Source: an uncultured Lachnospiraceae bacterium
Lineage (GTDB): Bacteria; Bacillota; Clostridia; Lachnospirales; Lachnospiraceae
DNA length: 64,000 nucleotides
Direction: 5' to 3'
NCBI GenBank assembly: GCA_900549665.1
Contig: URPH01000001.1
Location: 230,004 to 294,003, forward strand
Each line of letters starts with the position of its first letter. The first letter of the stretch is position 1. A program made the translations under genes and the position numbers. Of the stretch, positions 47,490-57,011 are shown one piece after another. A model generated the notes under the pieces. It was given only the letters and a program-made list of their open reading frames with translations. It was not told the DNA's origin and did not search any database.

Positions 47490-48810
47490 GGGAGTCTCTC
47501 CTCGTCCATTTATTGTCCTGTATGATCTGCTTTAGCTCTCCCAGATAAGAGAGGGAGCCAAAAGCTATAATAACAGCATCCTTTCCACCCATCAGATATG
47601 CCATTTCAACTGCCTCCGAAAGTCCGTCAGCGGCCGTCACGTTGGGATGATACACTGCCACTGCCCGGGCAAGCTCATAAGCATCCATTGCCCTTTCATT
47701 GTGCGGCGTCTTAACCGTAATGATCATGTCGGCAAATGAGTAAGTTTCGCGGATGATCTTGCCATATTCTTTATCCTTTAATACCCCCATTATATAAATA
47801 ATTTTCTTATTTGTAAACGAAGGCTGCTCTTTATAAAAAGCAATTGTTTTTGCCAGCTGTACGGCGGCATCCTCATTGTGCGCCCCATCGATGTAAACAT
47901 CCGGTCCGGAGCTGATTTTTTCAAACCGCGCCGGCCAGACAATCTGTGAAAATGTCTCTTTTATTTTTTCTTCGGTAATGGAAAAACCGTACCGACTGCG
48001 CAGGCAGTCCAAAACCTCCAGTGCAGTTGCCGCATTTAAAAGCTGATAGGTGCCACCTAAGGATAACAGCATTTTTCCATGTGAGCCGTATTGGAACCGG
48101 ATGCCCTTTCCCGATACGCGCAAAAGCTTTGCCTTTGTGGCATCCACAACTGTGAGCTCTGCTTTTTTTGCCTCTGCTTCTTTTTGAAGTACCTCCATAG
48201 CCTCCGCCTTTTGCGGATAGGAAACAACCGGCACCGTTTCCTTGATGATGCCCGCTTTTACGGAAGCGATCGCAGAAAGCGTCTTTCCAAGAAATTGCAT
48301 ATGATCCATACTGATCGATGCAAACACACAGACAAGAGGCTTTTTGATGATATTGGTAGCATCGGTAAGACCGCCCATCCCGGTTTCCAGTACAACCACA
48401 TCGCACCCTTTTTCTTTAAAATATAAAAAGGCAAGGGCGGTTTCAAATTCGAAAGGTGTCGGATGCTCCAGACCATCCTGTACCATTGTTTCACAGACTT
48501 CCTTGAGTCGCTCCACATACTGGCACAGTGATTTTTTGGAGATCATCCTGCCGTTGATCTGAAACCGCTCCCTGTAGTTTGTGATAACCGGCGAAATATA
48601 CCGTCCGGTCCTGTATCCACACGCTGTAAGCGTCTGGCTGACCATTGCAACAATACTGCCTTTACCGTTGGTCCCCGCTACATGAATAATATTCAGTTCA
48701 TCCTGCGGATCGCCAATTCTTTTGCACAATTCCCTGACACTCGAAAGCCCCAGATGACTTCCCAATGCCTGTAGAGAATCAATATATTCAAACGTCTCTT
48801 TTTCCGTCAT
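47479..48810 (-). CDS. folC: Folylpolyglutamate / dihydrofolate synthase
   Basis: A 443-residue Mur-ligase-like enzyme. The ATP loop is [14 protein letters not shown]. Other family marks are [45 protein letters not shown] and [14 protein letters not shown]. It adds glutamate to dihydropteroate and further glutamates to folates. It is first in the folC, folE, folP, folBK operon. The ribosome site is weak (GACGGA). The gap to the upstream PH-domain gene holds that gene's terminator. Confidence 0.93.
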   Translation of the reverse strand: MTEKETFEYIDSLQALGSHLGLSSVRELCKRIGDPQDELNIIHVAGTNGKGSIVAMVSQTLTACGYRTGRYISPVITNYRERFQINGRMISKKSLCQYVERLKEVCETMVQDGLEHPTPFEFETALAFLYFKEKGCDVVVLETGMGGLTDATNIIKKPLVCVFASISMDHMQFLGKTLSAIASVKAGIIKETVPVVSYPQKAEAMEVLQKEAEAKKAELTVVDATKAKLLRVSGKGIRFQYGSHGKMLLSLGGTYQLLNAATALEVLDCLRSRYGFSITEEKIKETFSQIVWPARFEKISSGPDVYIDGAHNEDAAVQLAKTIAFYKEQPSFTNKKIIYIMGVLKDKEYGKIIRETYSFADMIITVKTPHNERAMDAYELARAVAVYHPNVTAADGLSEAVEMAYLMGGKDAVIIAFGSLSYLGELKQIIQDNKWTRRDSHGK

Positions 48811-48847
48811 TTCATAATCCGTCTTTCTACGAGCATACTCTTAATAT

Positions 48848-48886
48848 AAAACAGAAAGGGCCCTGCCGGATATGCAAAGCCCCTTT
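48848..48886 (-). terminator. Terminator after the PH-like gene
   Basis: AAAGGGCC (48855-48862) pairs with GCCCCTTT (48879-48886) with one mismatch. On the minus strand it is followed by CTGTTTTATATT. It ends the transcript of the gene at 48980-49378. Confidence 0.65.
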
Positions 48887-48916
48887 ACATTTGCAATTTA
48901 ATATCGAAAATGCATC

Positions 48917-48959
48917 GTGCACACCAGAGTGCGTATATACACCAGCACGCACAGTGCAC
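48917..48959. repeat. Interrupted inverted repeat GTGCAC/GTGCG in a 3' untranslated region
   Basis: GTGCAC (48917-48922) and GTGCG (48929-48933) pair with CGCAC (48948-48952) and GTGCAC (48954-48959). It lies between the PH-like gene stop and its terminator and could form an extended hairpin in the 3' untranslated RNA. Confidence 0.45.
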
Positions 48960-48979
48960 ATTTGACTGCAGTATGTATA

Positions 48980-49378
48980 TCAGAATGCATCATCCATATC
49001 CGCATCAAGATCGTGACCATCCTCAAGATCATGACCATGTGAGATATTTTGTGTATTTAAGGTACGTCTCTTCATACGCTGCTCTTCTGATTCCTTCAAA
49101 ATGAAATCCTTGATCGCACGGGCATTTTTCACATGGATCAGTTTGAGGTGGCGATGTGTGGTATCACCGGTAAAACATACAACCGTGCCCAGTCCGAAAA
49201 TCCGTTCCATCAGGGATGTCTCAAGCTGAACATCTGTCACTTTATACATATAGCAGTCATCCTCTACGGTCTTAAAAAGCCCTGCTTTGATATTGATCAC
49301 ATTTTCTTTGATGGTATACACTGTAAATGTCCAGGGCAAACCAAAAAACAATATTCTTTTTCTTTCTCTGAATTCCAT
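48980..49378 (-). CDS. Small PH-like (bPH2/DUF304-type) domain protein
   Basis: A 132-residue protein. [22 protein letters not shown] with [19 protein letters not shown] and [20 protein letters not shown] is the strand and helix pattern of bacterial PH-like domain 2 (formerly DUF304), usually tied to membranes. The C-terminal helix [14 protein letters not shown] is followed by a His/Asp-rich tail ([18 protein letters not shown]) that could bind metal. Function is unknown. The frame extends to 49423, but AGGAGG lies five bases before the ATG at 49378. Confidence 0.72.
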   Translation of the reverse strand: MEFRERKRILFFGLPWTFTVYTIKENVINIKAGLFKTVEDDCYMYKVTDVQLETSLMERIFGLGTVVCFTGDTTHRHLKLIHVKNARAIKDFILKESEEQRMKRRTLNTQNISHGHDLEDGHDLDADMDDAF

Positions 49379-49453
49379 AAGAACCTCCTGTTTTTTCCTT
49401 ACACTATGCTGACATTTTACCATAGGATTACATTTTTTTCCACATTTTGATTC

Positions 49454-49891
49454 CTAGACCATGCTTTTTTCAATATATTTTTCTTCGCAGTATTTGCAGC
49501 GGTAAATTTCCTTTTCTTCATCCGTCAGAACAAAGATATGCGGAAGCCCCTGCTCAATAGAAGTAATACAGCGGGGATTTTTGCATTTGATGACATTTTT
49601 GATCTCTCTTGGAAGCACCAGTTCCTTTTTGTCAACGATCTCGCCATCCTTGATCACATTGACTGTGATGTTGTGATCGATAAAGGCCAGGACGTCCAGA
49701 TCCAGCATGTTGATATCACATTCTACTTTTAAAATATCTTTTTTGCCCATCTTATTGCTTTTGGCATTTTTGATAATGGCAACTGTACAATCAAGCTTGT
49801 CAAGCATCAGATGATGATACAAAGAAAGGCTCTTTCCTGCCTGAATATGGTCAAGTACAAATCCTTCCTCGATTTTTCCTACATTAAGCAT
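49454..49891 (-). CDS. pyrI: Aspartate carbamoyltransferase regulatory subunit
   Basis: A 145-residue PyrI. The N-terminal half binds nucleotide effectors (LDHIQAGKSLSLYHHL, then VECDINMLDLDVLAFI). The C-terminal half carries the four zinc cysteines, CKNPRC and CKYCEEKY, that hold it to PyrB. With PyrB it gives CTP/ATP control of pyrimidine synthesis, as in E. coli ATCase. AAAAGGAG precedes the ATG. It lies after pyrB on the same strand with a gap of about 120 bases. Confidence 0.95.
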   Translation of the reverse strand: MLNVGKIEEGFVLDHIQAGKSLSLYHHLMLDKLDCTVAIIKNAKSNKMGKKDILKVECDINMLDLDVLAFIDHNITVNVIKDGEIVDKKELVLPREIKNVIKCKNPRCITSIEQGLPHIFVLTDEEKEIYRCKYCEEKYIEKSMV

Positions 49892-50010
49892 CTTTTTATC
49901 TCCTTTTAAAACTATGTTGCATGACTGTACGGAATCAGACCGATCTGTCCGAACAGCTACTTATTATTTTCATTCCATATGTCGTATCTCAAACACAACA
50001 TGCTCTGCAT

Positions 50011-50922
50011 TTATGCCAGATCCAGTAATGTCAAAATCAGGGCCATGCGCACATACACACCATACTGCACCTGCTTGAAATATGCCGCTCTGGGGTCATC
50101 GTCCACTTCTACAGAGATTTCATTTACGCGGGGAAGCGGGTGAAGCACCAGCATGTCATCCTTTGCCATACTCATTTTATTTTTATCCAGAATGTAAAAA
50201 TCTTTTAATCTAACATAATCTTCTTCGTTGAAGAAACGCTCTTTCTGTACCCTTGTCATATACAGGATATCCAGCTCGCCAATGCAGTCCTCTAACTTGA
50301 TACATTCACGGTACGGAATGCCTTTTTCACTGAGCATTTCACGGATATAATCCGGAACACGCAGCTCTTCCGGTGAAACGAAAACGAACTGTATATCATC
50401 ATAACGTGACAGCGCATTTACAAGTGAATGGACCGTACGTCCAAACTTCAAGTCACCGCAAAGACCAATGGTAAAATGGTTCAGACGGCCTTTTAAACTG
50501 CGGATTGTCAGCATATCGGTCATTGTCTGGGTCGGATGCTGATGTCCTCCATCGCCCGCATTGATAACCGGGATTCTGGATTTGGAAGCCGCTACCATAG
50601 GCGCTCCTTCCTTGGGATGACGCATAGCACAGATATCTGCAAAACATGAAATAACCCGGATCGTATCAGATACACTCTCTCCTTTGGATGCGGAGGATGA
50701 ATTGGCGTCTGAAAATCCGATTACCCTTCCTCCCAAATTGATCATGGCTGTTTCAAAGCTCAGCCTTGTACGGGTGCTGGGCTCATAAAAACAGGTCGCA
50801 AGCTTTTTTCCTTTGCATTTTTCATTGTACTTCTCCGGATTTTTCTCAATGTCATTGGCAAGGTCAAACAGCTTGTCCAATTCCTCCACCGAAAAGTCCA
50901 GGGGATTCATCAGGTGTCTCAT
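50011..50922 (-). CDS. pyrB: Aspartate carbamoyltransferase catalytic subunit
   Basis: A 303-residue PyrB. The carbamoyl phosphate loop is [17 protein letters not shown]. The 80s loop is [15 protein letters not shown], with [25 protein letters not shown] and the final [11 protein letters not shown]. It joins aspartate and carbamoyl phosphate, the committed step of pyrimidine synthesis. It precedes pyrI, and together they should form the regulated dodecamer. The nitroreductase terminator ends about 45 bases upstream, leaving little room for a promoter. Confidence 0.97.
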   Translation of the reverse strand: MRHLMNPLDFSVEELDKLFDLANDIEKNPEKYNEKCKGKKLATCFYEPSTRTRLSFETAMINLGGRVIGFSDANSSSASKGESVSDTIRVISCFADICAMRHPKEGAPMVAASKSRIPVINAGDGGHQHPTQTMTDMLTIRSLKGRLNHFTIGLCGDLKFGRTVHSLVNALSRYDDIQFVFVSPEELRVPDYIREMLSEKGIPYRECIKLEDCIGELDILYMTRVQKERFFNEEDYVRLKDFYILDKNKMSMAKDDMLVLHPLPRVNEISVEVDDDPRAAYFKQVQYGVYVRMALILTLLDLA

Positions 50923-50966
50923 ATCAATTATTCCTTTCTTTCTATCAATTTGGCATGGATTGCCAT

Positions 50967-51001
50967 AAAAAATCGAAGAGAAATAAATTCCCTTCGATTT
51001 A
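50967..51001 (-). terminator. Terminator between the nitroreductase gene and pyrB
   Basis: AAATCGAAG and CTTCGATTT form a stem around an AT-rich loop, followed on the minus strand by TTTATGG. It lies directly after the nitroreductase stop at 51006. If it also stops readthrough, pyrB needs its own start in the remaining 45 bases. If it is conditional, it would be an attenuator for pyrBI. Confidence 0.7.
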
Positions 51002-51005
51002 ATAA

Positions 51006-51548
51006 CTAACTCATAAATGAAACTAATTCATCAACCGGCTTTCTCTTTGGAGCTTCCGGATCAATGTCAGGATATCCAATTGGAATCAATGCAACAAGTT
51101 CTCTGTCTTCCGGTATCTGTAATAGAGATTCTACGACCGGGCGATCAAACAGTCCCATGATAACAGTACCAAGACCGGCTTCATAAGCTGCCAAGCACAA
51201 TGTCTGTGATGCAACACCTGCATCATACATCTGCCATCCGTCTTTTCTGTCTGTTGAATAAGAACCGTCTCTTTCGAATCCGGATCTGTTTTTGATAACA
51301 GTAACGGCAACTAATGCGGGAGCATTTTGGATAATTGTTCCATTTCCCGGGAAAATAGAAGTGCCTTCTGTTGCGATTTTATTTTTGAGGTCACCCTCTA
51401 CTACGATATAGCGGGTGATCTGTGTATGTTTCCAGCTTGGTGCGTATGAAGCAGTCTCAACAATCTGCTTTAATAATTCGTGATCTACAGCATCTGATTT
51501 GAATTTACGAATGCTGCGGCGACCTAAAATACATTCTTTTGCTGTCAT
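51006..51548 (-). CDS. Nitroreductase family protein
   Basis: A 180-residue flavoenzyme. It opens [20 protein letters not shown], has the FMN-binding [13 protein letters not shown], the mid-region [20 protein letters not shown] and the closing [10 protein letters not shown] and IPIGYPD motifs. Members use FMN and NAD(P)H to reduce nitro groups, quinones or related compounds. The substrate is not certain. A good promoter lies at 51582-51610, and AGGAGG precedes the ATG. It is the last ordinary gene before the accessory region. Confidence 0.9.
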   Translation of the reverse strand: MTAKECILGRRSIRKFKSDAVDHELLKQIVETASYAPSWKHTQITRYIVVEGDLKNKIATEGTSIFPGNGTIIQNAPALVAVTVIKNRSGFERDGSYSTDRKDGWQMYDAGVASQTLCLAAYEAGLGTVIMGLFDRPVVESLLQIPEDRELVALIPIGYPDIDPEAPKRKPVDELVSFMS

Positions 51549-51581
51549 GGAAAGTACCTCCTTTTGTATTTTATTTTACTT

Positions 51582-51610
51582 AGAATACCATATATGGATT
51601 TTGCTTTCAA
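51582..51610 (-). promoter_or_regulatory. Promoter of the nitroreductase gene
   Basis: On the minus strand TTGAAA (51605-51610), 17 bases, TATTCT (51582-51587). Its integrity places the boundary with the accessory region to the right of 51610. Confidence 0.7.
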
Positions 51611-51645
51611 TGGGGAATGGGGATTATTTTTTTATTCTTTTGAGA

Positions 51646-53427
51646 CTATTCGACATCAATATTTATTCCTGACAGATCAATTCCTTCTACAGGCTCTAAC
51701 AACTCTGTTATTGGACCATGTTCAAAACACCTTCCCGGTATCAATTCTCCGATTTTTTTCATTTTTGCATCTTTCTCAAGAACTTCTTCAGTTCCATCTT
51801 CTTCTATTTCTCCTTCTATATCATATTTCCTCTGAGTGGTAAAATAGAACTCTTCATCACGAAGATTATAGCGGCATAAAATGGTCAATTGATTTTCAGG
51901 AGTAAGAACTCTGTCACAGGTAATATAATAGCAGTCCTCAAAACAATCATATGAGACAAACCCTGAAACCTTATCCAATTTCATTCCGATAATATTCGGA
52001 TTTCCAATGATCAGATTCCCGACGATCGTTCCATATTTTCTTTTAAAAGAATGACATTCCATTTCACTTTCCCCAAGATAAAACCATCCGATCAGTCCTT
52101 CCTTGTCTTTTTCTTTATTAACATTATCATTCGTTTTGCCATCAAGTATCAGCTTTTTTAATTCTTCAAAATCATTTTTTTCAAATATCTTATTTAACTC
52201 CACGTTCTTTCTAATATTAAGTTCTTTTAACCTTATATATAGTTTTTCCGACGGAAAACGTTCCATTTCTTCACCATTCAACTGTTGATTTACATCATAT
52301 AAAACATATAGCAGTTTTGTGACATCCTCATCTGAGTTTATATATCCCTTTAATATATTAAAAGTACTTTCGAGTAAAATAAAACTTTTATTTGTGCAGA
52401 GCTCATCTCCAGAAATTTCATTTTTAAAAGTACCAATTATGGAATCCAACGTCATTTTTGGTGGCATTGAAATGTCATTTACATCAAGCAATCCTTTCGA
52501 AAAAAGCCACGAAAGAGACTGTAGTTTCACAACAATCTCTAACTCCTTCCATATAAAGCGCCTGCACGCTTCTGCATCGGCCGAAACAACCATTCCATTA
52601 AACATTACACGATATGGCAGAAACGCTTTTGTGTTTATATCTTTGGGAACAACAAGAAAGTCATTTTTTCTTGCAATATAGTGTTCAAATGTCTGGTATT
52701 TTCTAATTTTATGTACCTCATCACCCTGAACCATTGCAAAATATCCATCATTTGTAATAACATAAGGCACATTCATCTTAAAATCAATAAATGCAGCCGG
52801 ACAAACAACAAACAGATTTGTCAACATATCATAATAATGATAAAGACCTTCTTGTCCAACACCTTTTAAATAAACTCTTCTGAGCCCCTTATCAAAGCCA
52901 CAAATTTTAATATAATTATATCCAAGTCTTTCTTTTGCAGCCTGCATATCCAGATTCACACCTTGTTCAAGGTCTACAAGCTTAATTTTAGCCAGGCTTG
53001 TCCTCTCATCTTCCATCGCTATATAATAAAGTGTTTGCTCATTCAAAAACATTCCACATCTACTTTTTTCTGTTAGTGTCTCGCCAAAAACAAAATAAGA
53101 ATATGATATGCTCACCTTATTAAGATCTTCAACAAAATCTTCTAAAGATTTATAACTAAATCCCAACTCTAAGCTATCCCTGAGGTCGTCAAATACCTTT
53201 TCACTTATTTTTTTAACAATCTTTTTTAATTCATTATCATTGCTTATTTTCTTCAGTCTCATAGAATCGTAGATACTTGTTGCCGTTTTATTTTGAATAT
53301 ATCCGTTAAGATATAAATATGATATCGCTCCATATAAATGAACTTCCGAATTATCGGAGGCATCTAGAATTTCATATATAAGACCATAACGTAATGCGTC
53401 GCCTAATTTTTTAAATACCTGCTTCAT
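51646..53427 (-). CDS. Uncharacterised 593-residue partner of the VirD4-like protein
   Basis: A soluble protein of 593 residues with no recognised domain. The N-terminal 130 residues are helical (KKLGDALRYGLIYEILDAS). A central part has alternating strands (FVVCPAAFIDFKMNVPYVITNDGYF and VVPKDINTKAFLPYRVMFNG). Residues about 340-430 are helical again, and the C-terminal part returns to strands, ending acidic (EGIDLSGINIDVE). No catalytic motif, signal peptide or membrane helix is apparent. The ATG at 53427 has AAAGGAG six bases upstream and overlaps the VirD4-like gene by 17 bases. The tight coupling suggests the two proteins work together, as inference. It is the last gene of the accessory operon before the nitroreductase gene. 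Confidence 0.65.
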   Translation of the reverse strand: MKQVFKKLGDALRYGLIYEILDASDNSEVHLYGAISYLYLNGYIQNKTATSIYDSMRLKKISNDNELKKIVKKISEKVFDDLRDSLELGFSYKSLEDFVEDLNKVSISYSYFVFGETLTEKSRCGMFLNEQTLYYIAMEDERTSLAKIKLVDLEQGVNLDMQAAKERLGYNYIKICGFDKGLRRVYLKGVGQEGLYHYYDMLTNLFVVCPAAFIDFKMNVPYVITNDGYFAMVQGDEVHKIRKYQTFEHYIARKNDFLVVPKDINTKAFLPYRVMFNGMVVSADAEACRRFIWKELEIVVKLQSLSWLFSKGLLDVNDISMPPKMTLDSIIGTFKNEISGDELCTNKSFILLESTFNILKGYINSDEDVTKLLYVLYDVNQQLNGEEMERFPSEKLYIRLKELNIRKNVELNKIFEKNDFEELKKLILDGKTNDNVNKEKDKEGLIGWFYLGESEMECHSFKRKYGTIVGNLIIGNPNIIGMKLDKVSGFVSYDCFEDCYYITCDRVLTPENQLTILCRYNLRDEEFYFTTQRKYDIEGEIEEDGTEEVLEKDAKMKKIGELIPGRCFEHGPITELLEPVEGIDLSGINIDVE

Positions 53428-55027
53428 AATTAGCTCCTTTCCATAAACCAGCAATGACATTGTCTATGATTTTTTTCAGATCATTAGGATCTGAATCTTT
53501 TAACTTTTCCTCGTTCTCCTGCTCTTTTCTTCGTTCTCTTTCCAAGATATCGTTTTGAATCTTTTGCTTTTCAGCATTTTCAACAAGAGCACAAAAGTCG
53601 ATATCTTCCACCTCAATATTTTCACGAAGTGGAATATCCATGCATTCTGTAGATTCGATTCCATAATATTCTGATATATCGCGCAAATATGAAACCTGAG
53701 GATACATCCTTCCCAAAAGCATAAGGCTTTCCGTAAGTCCCTCTTCAGTGTACTTTTTCAAACGCCTCAGTTGATTTGCATCTATAAGATTTCGAACATT
53801 TCCCATCTCATCTTTAACCGTCCCTGTCAATCGGCTTATATACTCATTTAATTTAGGATCCGGTGAATGCAAATATATCCAGTTAGCGGTATTGCCAATG
53901 ATAATATCAGCAACATCTCTCCCATATCGAGAATCCAATTGAGCAAATGATTGAATGGCAATCATAAAAGATATGCCCCTTGCTCTTGCCAGACTAAACA
54001 TCATCTCACCATTTCTCAGTGCCGGCAGATTTCCAAATTCATCTAGGATAAAGGAAACTTTTCTTTTTAACATACCATTTGGCTCTTGATCCGCAATATC
54101 AATCAGCATACTATACCATTGCTGAATCATCGCTATAATGATCCCACCAAATACAGAAATACACTCCTCATTAGCGATTAAGAAAATTGCCGTTTTTCTA
54201 TCAAGTAAATCACGGGCTTCAAATGTTGAATGTGACATCATTTGCATCAATTCATCATTCTGTCCCATAAAGTTATTACATGCTCCTGCCACAACGGAGT
54301 CAATTCCGCCCTTTGTATCATGTGGAGCATCTACCGTTGAGACCATCAACTTCCATGCTTCAGAATCTTGATTTTTCTCGTAAAATTTCTTCATGTAGGT
54401 TGATCCACCAAACTTTCTATTTCCCTGAAGATGAAGGTTAAAAACATTTGCAATTGTTGCGTATTTTTGTTCATAGTTTTCGAAAAGGGATACCCCGAGC
54501 CCCACGAAGTATGAACTAGCTGTATTGTGCCAGAAAACGTCAGTTTCTGACTTGACACTCTCGAAAATCAATCCCGCGAGGTTATTTAGTGCACGATTTG
54601 CCTTGCCCTTTTTTCCCATCTTATAATCTTGATAAATAGGCGCAATAAGATTATATGCATCGCCTCGCGCCGGATCATTAAAATTCAGACATACCACCCT
54701 ATATCCTTTTGCTCGAAGCGTTCTGCTCATTAATCTATACAAATCACCTTTGAGATCGGTTATGATCATTGATCTTTCTGCAATGGCATTATTATAAATA
54801 TACGGTGCAACAACATCTCGTGTCTTTTTGCTGGCTGTTCCTCCCACTACCATATAGAATCCGTCATCCGTATACAGCCTTCCCCGTTTACCATCTGCAT
54901 CTATAGATATCGTAATACCGGCATTATTGGCCTTTCCTTTTTCATAATCCACATCTTCTGTATGCTCCTCAATTTCTTCTTTATCACTAAATCTTGCCTG
55001 ATTTGACTGTAACTTTGTATCAAACAT
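53411..55027 (-). CDS. VirD4/TraG-like conjugal transfer ATPase without membrane anchor
   Basis: A 538-residue TraG/VirD4-family protein. The nucleotide-binding region reads YMVVGGTASKKTRDVVAP, then SMIITDLKGDLYRLMSRTL, as in coupling proteins. Walker B is SFILDEFGNLPALRNGEMM, followed by SFMIAIQSFAQLDSRYG (the sensor motif). A C-terminal TraM-recognition-like part leads to a Glu-rich helical tail (ERERRKEQENEEKLK). The family usually pumps DNA or proteins into a type IV secretion channel. Two features are odd: the P-loop has Lys where the conserved Gly precedes the catalytic Lys, and no N-terminal membrane helices are present. It may be soluble and tethered by a partner. It overlaps the next gene and follows the AAA-like gene by 28 bases. 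Confidence 0.82.
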   Translation of the reverse strand: MFDTKLQSNQARFSDKEEIEEHTEDVDYEKGKANNAGITISIDADGKRGRLYTDDGFYMVVGGTASKKTRDVVAPYIYNNAIAERSMIITDLKGDLYRLMSRTLRAKGYRVVCLNFNDPARGDAYNLIAPIYQDYKMGKKGKANRALNNLAGLIFESVKSETDVFWHNTASSYFVGLGVSLFENYEQKYATIANVFNLHLQGNRKFGGSTYMKKFYEKNQDSEAWKLMVSTVDAPHDTKGGIDSVVAGACNNFMGQNDELMQMMSHSTFEARDLLDRKTAIFLIANEECISVFGGIIIAMIQQWYSMLIDIADQEPNGMLKRKVSFILDEFGNLPALRNGEMMFSLARARGISFMIAIQSFAQLDSRYGRDVADIIIGNTANWIYLHSPDPKLNEYISRLTGTVKDEMGNVRNLIDANQLRRLKKYTEEGLTESLMLLGRMYPQVSYLRDISEYYGIESTECMDIPLRENIEVEDIDFCALVENAEKQKIQNDILERERRKEQENEEKLKDSDPNDLKKIIDNVIAGLWKGANYEAGI

Positions 55028-55055
55028 ATTTGTCAGACCTACCTTTTCTAAGACC

Positions 55056-55922
55056 TTAAAAGCCCAATTTTCTCATATGAGCACTACATGTGCAAGGCAT
55101 TTTAATACATTCCGAAACCTCACAAATTTCATTCTTCATAACATAATCATTTTCATTTACACGATTTTTTGAAAACATATATGTATATAATTCGAAGCTC
55201 AGTCTCGACGCAATTACTTCTAACGTCTCATATCCACGATATGAGACGTTAGAAAAATCGATCTTTTCCTTGAATTTTTTTCTTATTTCTTCCTTACCGG
55301 AAATGTCCAATTTAATGCCTGCTTTATTAAGATTATCTTCGATATAATTAACTGCAGTTTCCAAATCGGGATATTGATGTTCCAGATAACAAATGTTAAG
55401 AACACCTTGGAGTTCATTGTATAAACACCTGCTATCTCCAAATTCTGGAGTTGTATGGAATACAAAAGACATACTCCATTTATTTTTTTCAATATATTTT
55501 TTTAGATCATCATATGCAGGGCTTTTCAACAATTCATTTACATTTTTCCACTGTTCAAAGCTTATGAGAAAGACACCGGCAAAATCATTTTGAGTAACAG
55601 CAGCAAGTTTCGGTGACGCAAAAAACATTTTATAATCTTTTTCGTCCTCTGAATTTGGAAAGGCTAATTCAAGATATGTATTGGTTCCGCGAGTTGGATA
55701 TACTGAATTCACAGTTATAATTCTCTCATAGCATCTGGCAATTTTAGACAATTCTTTACAAGCCGGACTTACAATAAATAAATCTTTCACGGACTGCCTC
55801 ATTTTTAAATTAGAAGAGGATGCGACACAATTAATCCTACTCAACACATTCTTGATCTCAGATGACACATTCAGTTGTTTTATTAAGTTATCACAATAAC
55901 AATCCATAACCTGTTTATCCAC
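55056..55922 (-). CDS. Uncharacterised AAA-like accessory protein, 288 aa
   Basis: A 288-residue soluble protein with no confident family. The segments FAGVFLISFEQW, SMSFVFHTTPEFGDSRCL and the later helical region resemble the Walker B, sensor 1 and lid parts of an AAA+ fold, but no Walker A is present, so it may be a degenerate or non-hydrolysing relative. The C-terminus has Cys/His residues (CIKMPCTCSAHM). The frame extends to GTG 55961, but the GTG at 55922 has GGGGAGGT six bases upstream, which I take as the real start. It lies first before the VirD4-like gene and has its own promoter (55985-56013). Confidence 0.6.
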   Translation of the reverse strand: MDKQVMDCYCDNLIKQLNVSSEIKNVLSRINCVASSSNLKMRQSVKDLFIVSPACKELSKIARCYERIITVNSVYPTRGTNTYLELAFPNSEDEKDYKMFFASPKLAAVTQNDFAGVFLISFEQWKNVNELLKSPAYDDLKKYIEKNKWSMSFVFHTTPEFGDSRCLYNELQGVLNICYLEHQYPDLETAVNYIEDNLNKAGIKLDISGKEEIRKKFKEKIDFSNVSYRGYETLEVIASRLSFELYTYMFSKNRVNENDYVMKNEICEVSECIKMPCTCSAHMRKLGF

Positions 55923-55984
55923 ACTTGTACCTCCCCATAAATATATAAACTTTCGTTTCACAATGGTAATCTTGTCCTTATTAA

Positions 55985-56013
55985 ATTATAAAACCTCTGA
56001 TAATAGCACTCAA
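55985..56013 (-). promoter_or_regulatory. Promoter of the AAA-like / VirD4-like operon
   Basis: On the minus strand TTGAGT (56008-56013), 17 bases, TATAAT (55985-55990). It leaves a leader of about 55 bases before the GTG start at 55922. The remaining 56014-56173 is AT-rich with no gene recognised. Confidence 0.6.
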
Positions 56014-56173
56014 CAGATAAGAACATCTATATATTTCCATTAGTAACAATATTTCTTGCATTTTTGCCATTTTTAATTATTTATACAAAATCTTTATTTA
56101 TTTTTTTGACAATATAGTTATATTTATTTCCAATAAATGTATGTCATTTATGCACCAGACGTTTATATAAAAA

Positions 56174-56320
56174 TTAATCGCCCAAAATATCATCAACAGT
56201 ATCTCGCGAGACTCCCAAATAGTCATATACTTCTAATAATTGAGCTATATCCCATCCTTTAACAAGTCCATAAAACATTATTGCTCTTACCAAATTTTCT
56301 GTTACTTCTTTTTCATTCAT
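56174..56320 (-). CDS. Small accessory protein, 48 aa
   Basis: A 48-codon frame with AGGTGG upstream of the ATG at 56320. The product starts MNEKEVTENLVRAIMFYGL, has the middle VKGWDIAQLLEVYDYLG, and ends VSRDTVDDILGD. It reads as three short helices, possibly a small DNA-binding or adaptor unit, since the last part resembles a helix-turn-helix-like LGVSRDTVDDIL. It stands between the AAA-like gene and the metallophosphoesterases. Function is unknown. Codon use and ribosome site support a real gene. Confidence 0.55.
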   Translation of the reverse strand: MNEKEVTENLVRAIMFYGLVKGWDIAQLLEVYDYLGVSRDTVDDILGD

Positions 56321-56362
56321 AATCTACCACCTCATCAGTCCTCTATGTATATTAACCCTATT

Positions 56363-56962
56363 TCATTCGTTTTTATTTCTTCCATACCATTTATTATTAT
56401 TGATAAGCAGCTCTTCAAAGGCCACAGGTTCATACCCGTTGATGTCCACCCCACAATTTAATGCACAAGGAAGATTATCTTTAATATATTCATAAACCTT
56501 TCCCTTATTATTATGGATATGTCCGTGAATCAGCCACGAAGAAGACTTTTTCTGATCATTAGCCCTTCCGGAGCCATTCCATTCCAAAAGTGGATAATGG
56601 CACAATGTTATAAACTTTTCATCCAATCGTATTATCTCCATATTGGAGACAGATTCAAAATAATCATTCATATTCGAAATATTTTTTTGCCATTTGAAGT
56701 CGTGATTTCCCAAAATCAAATGTTTCCGTCCTCTTAATCGCTTTAGATAACTTTTCGCTGATATATTGGAACGATAGGATAAGTCCCCCAAAATATAGAT
56801 CTCGTCATCCTCTTTTACTTTTTCATTCCATTTTTTGATTAAAAAATCATTCATTTCTTCTACAGTATCGAAATCTTCTCCACAACTTTCGTGATTTCTA
56901 CCGCATGTAGAAATTATATTTGCATGTCCTAAATGCAAATCACTTGTAAATAATATTGCCAT
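56363..56962 (-). CDS. Calcineurin-like metallophosphoesterase A
   Basis: A protein of 199 residues with a complete dinuclear metallophosphoesterase site: TSDLHLGHANI, YILGDLS, LILGNHD, LCHYPLLEW and LIHGHIHNN. The layout, with a HANI motif and a YRSNISAKSYLKRLRG loop, matches small cytosolic phosphodiesterases often found on phages and mobile elements. It would hydrolyse a phosphomono- or diester, and the substrate is unknown. The start at 56962 has GAAGGTG upstream, and an earlier in-frame ATG at 56992 is less likely. The second metallophosphoesterase gene lies 49 bases upstream. Confidence 0.82.
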   Translation of the reverse strand: MAILFTSDLHLGHANIISTCGRNHESCGEDFDTVEEMNDFLIKKWNEKVKEDDEIYILGDLSYRSNISAKSYLKRLRGRKHLILGNHDFKWQKNISNMNDYFESVSNMEIIRLDEKFITLCHYPLLEWNGSGRANDQKKSSSWLIHGHIHNNKGKVYEYIKDNLPCALNCGVDINGYEPVAFEELLINNNKWYGRNKNE

Positions 56963-57011
56963 CCCATCACCTTCCCCAAGTTTACTCATCAAAATTCTCT
57001 TGTTCCATTAC

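Noticed and set aside
51549..51645. An attachment site or tRNA at the left border of the accessory element
   Set aside because: The gap shows only the nitroreductase promoter and AT-rich sequence. No tRNA or matching direct repeat was seen in the window.
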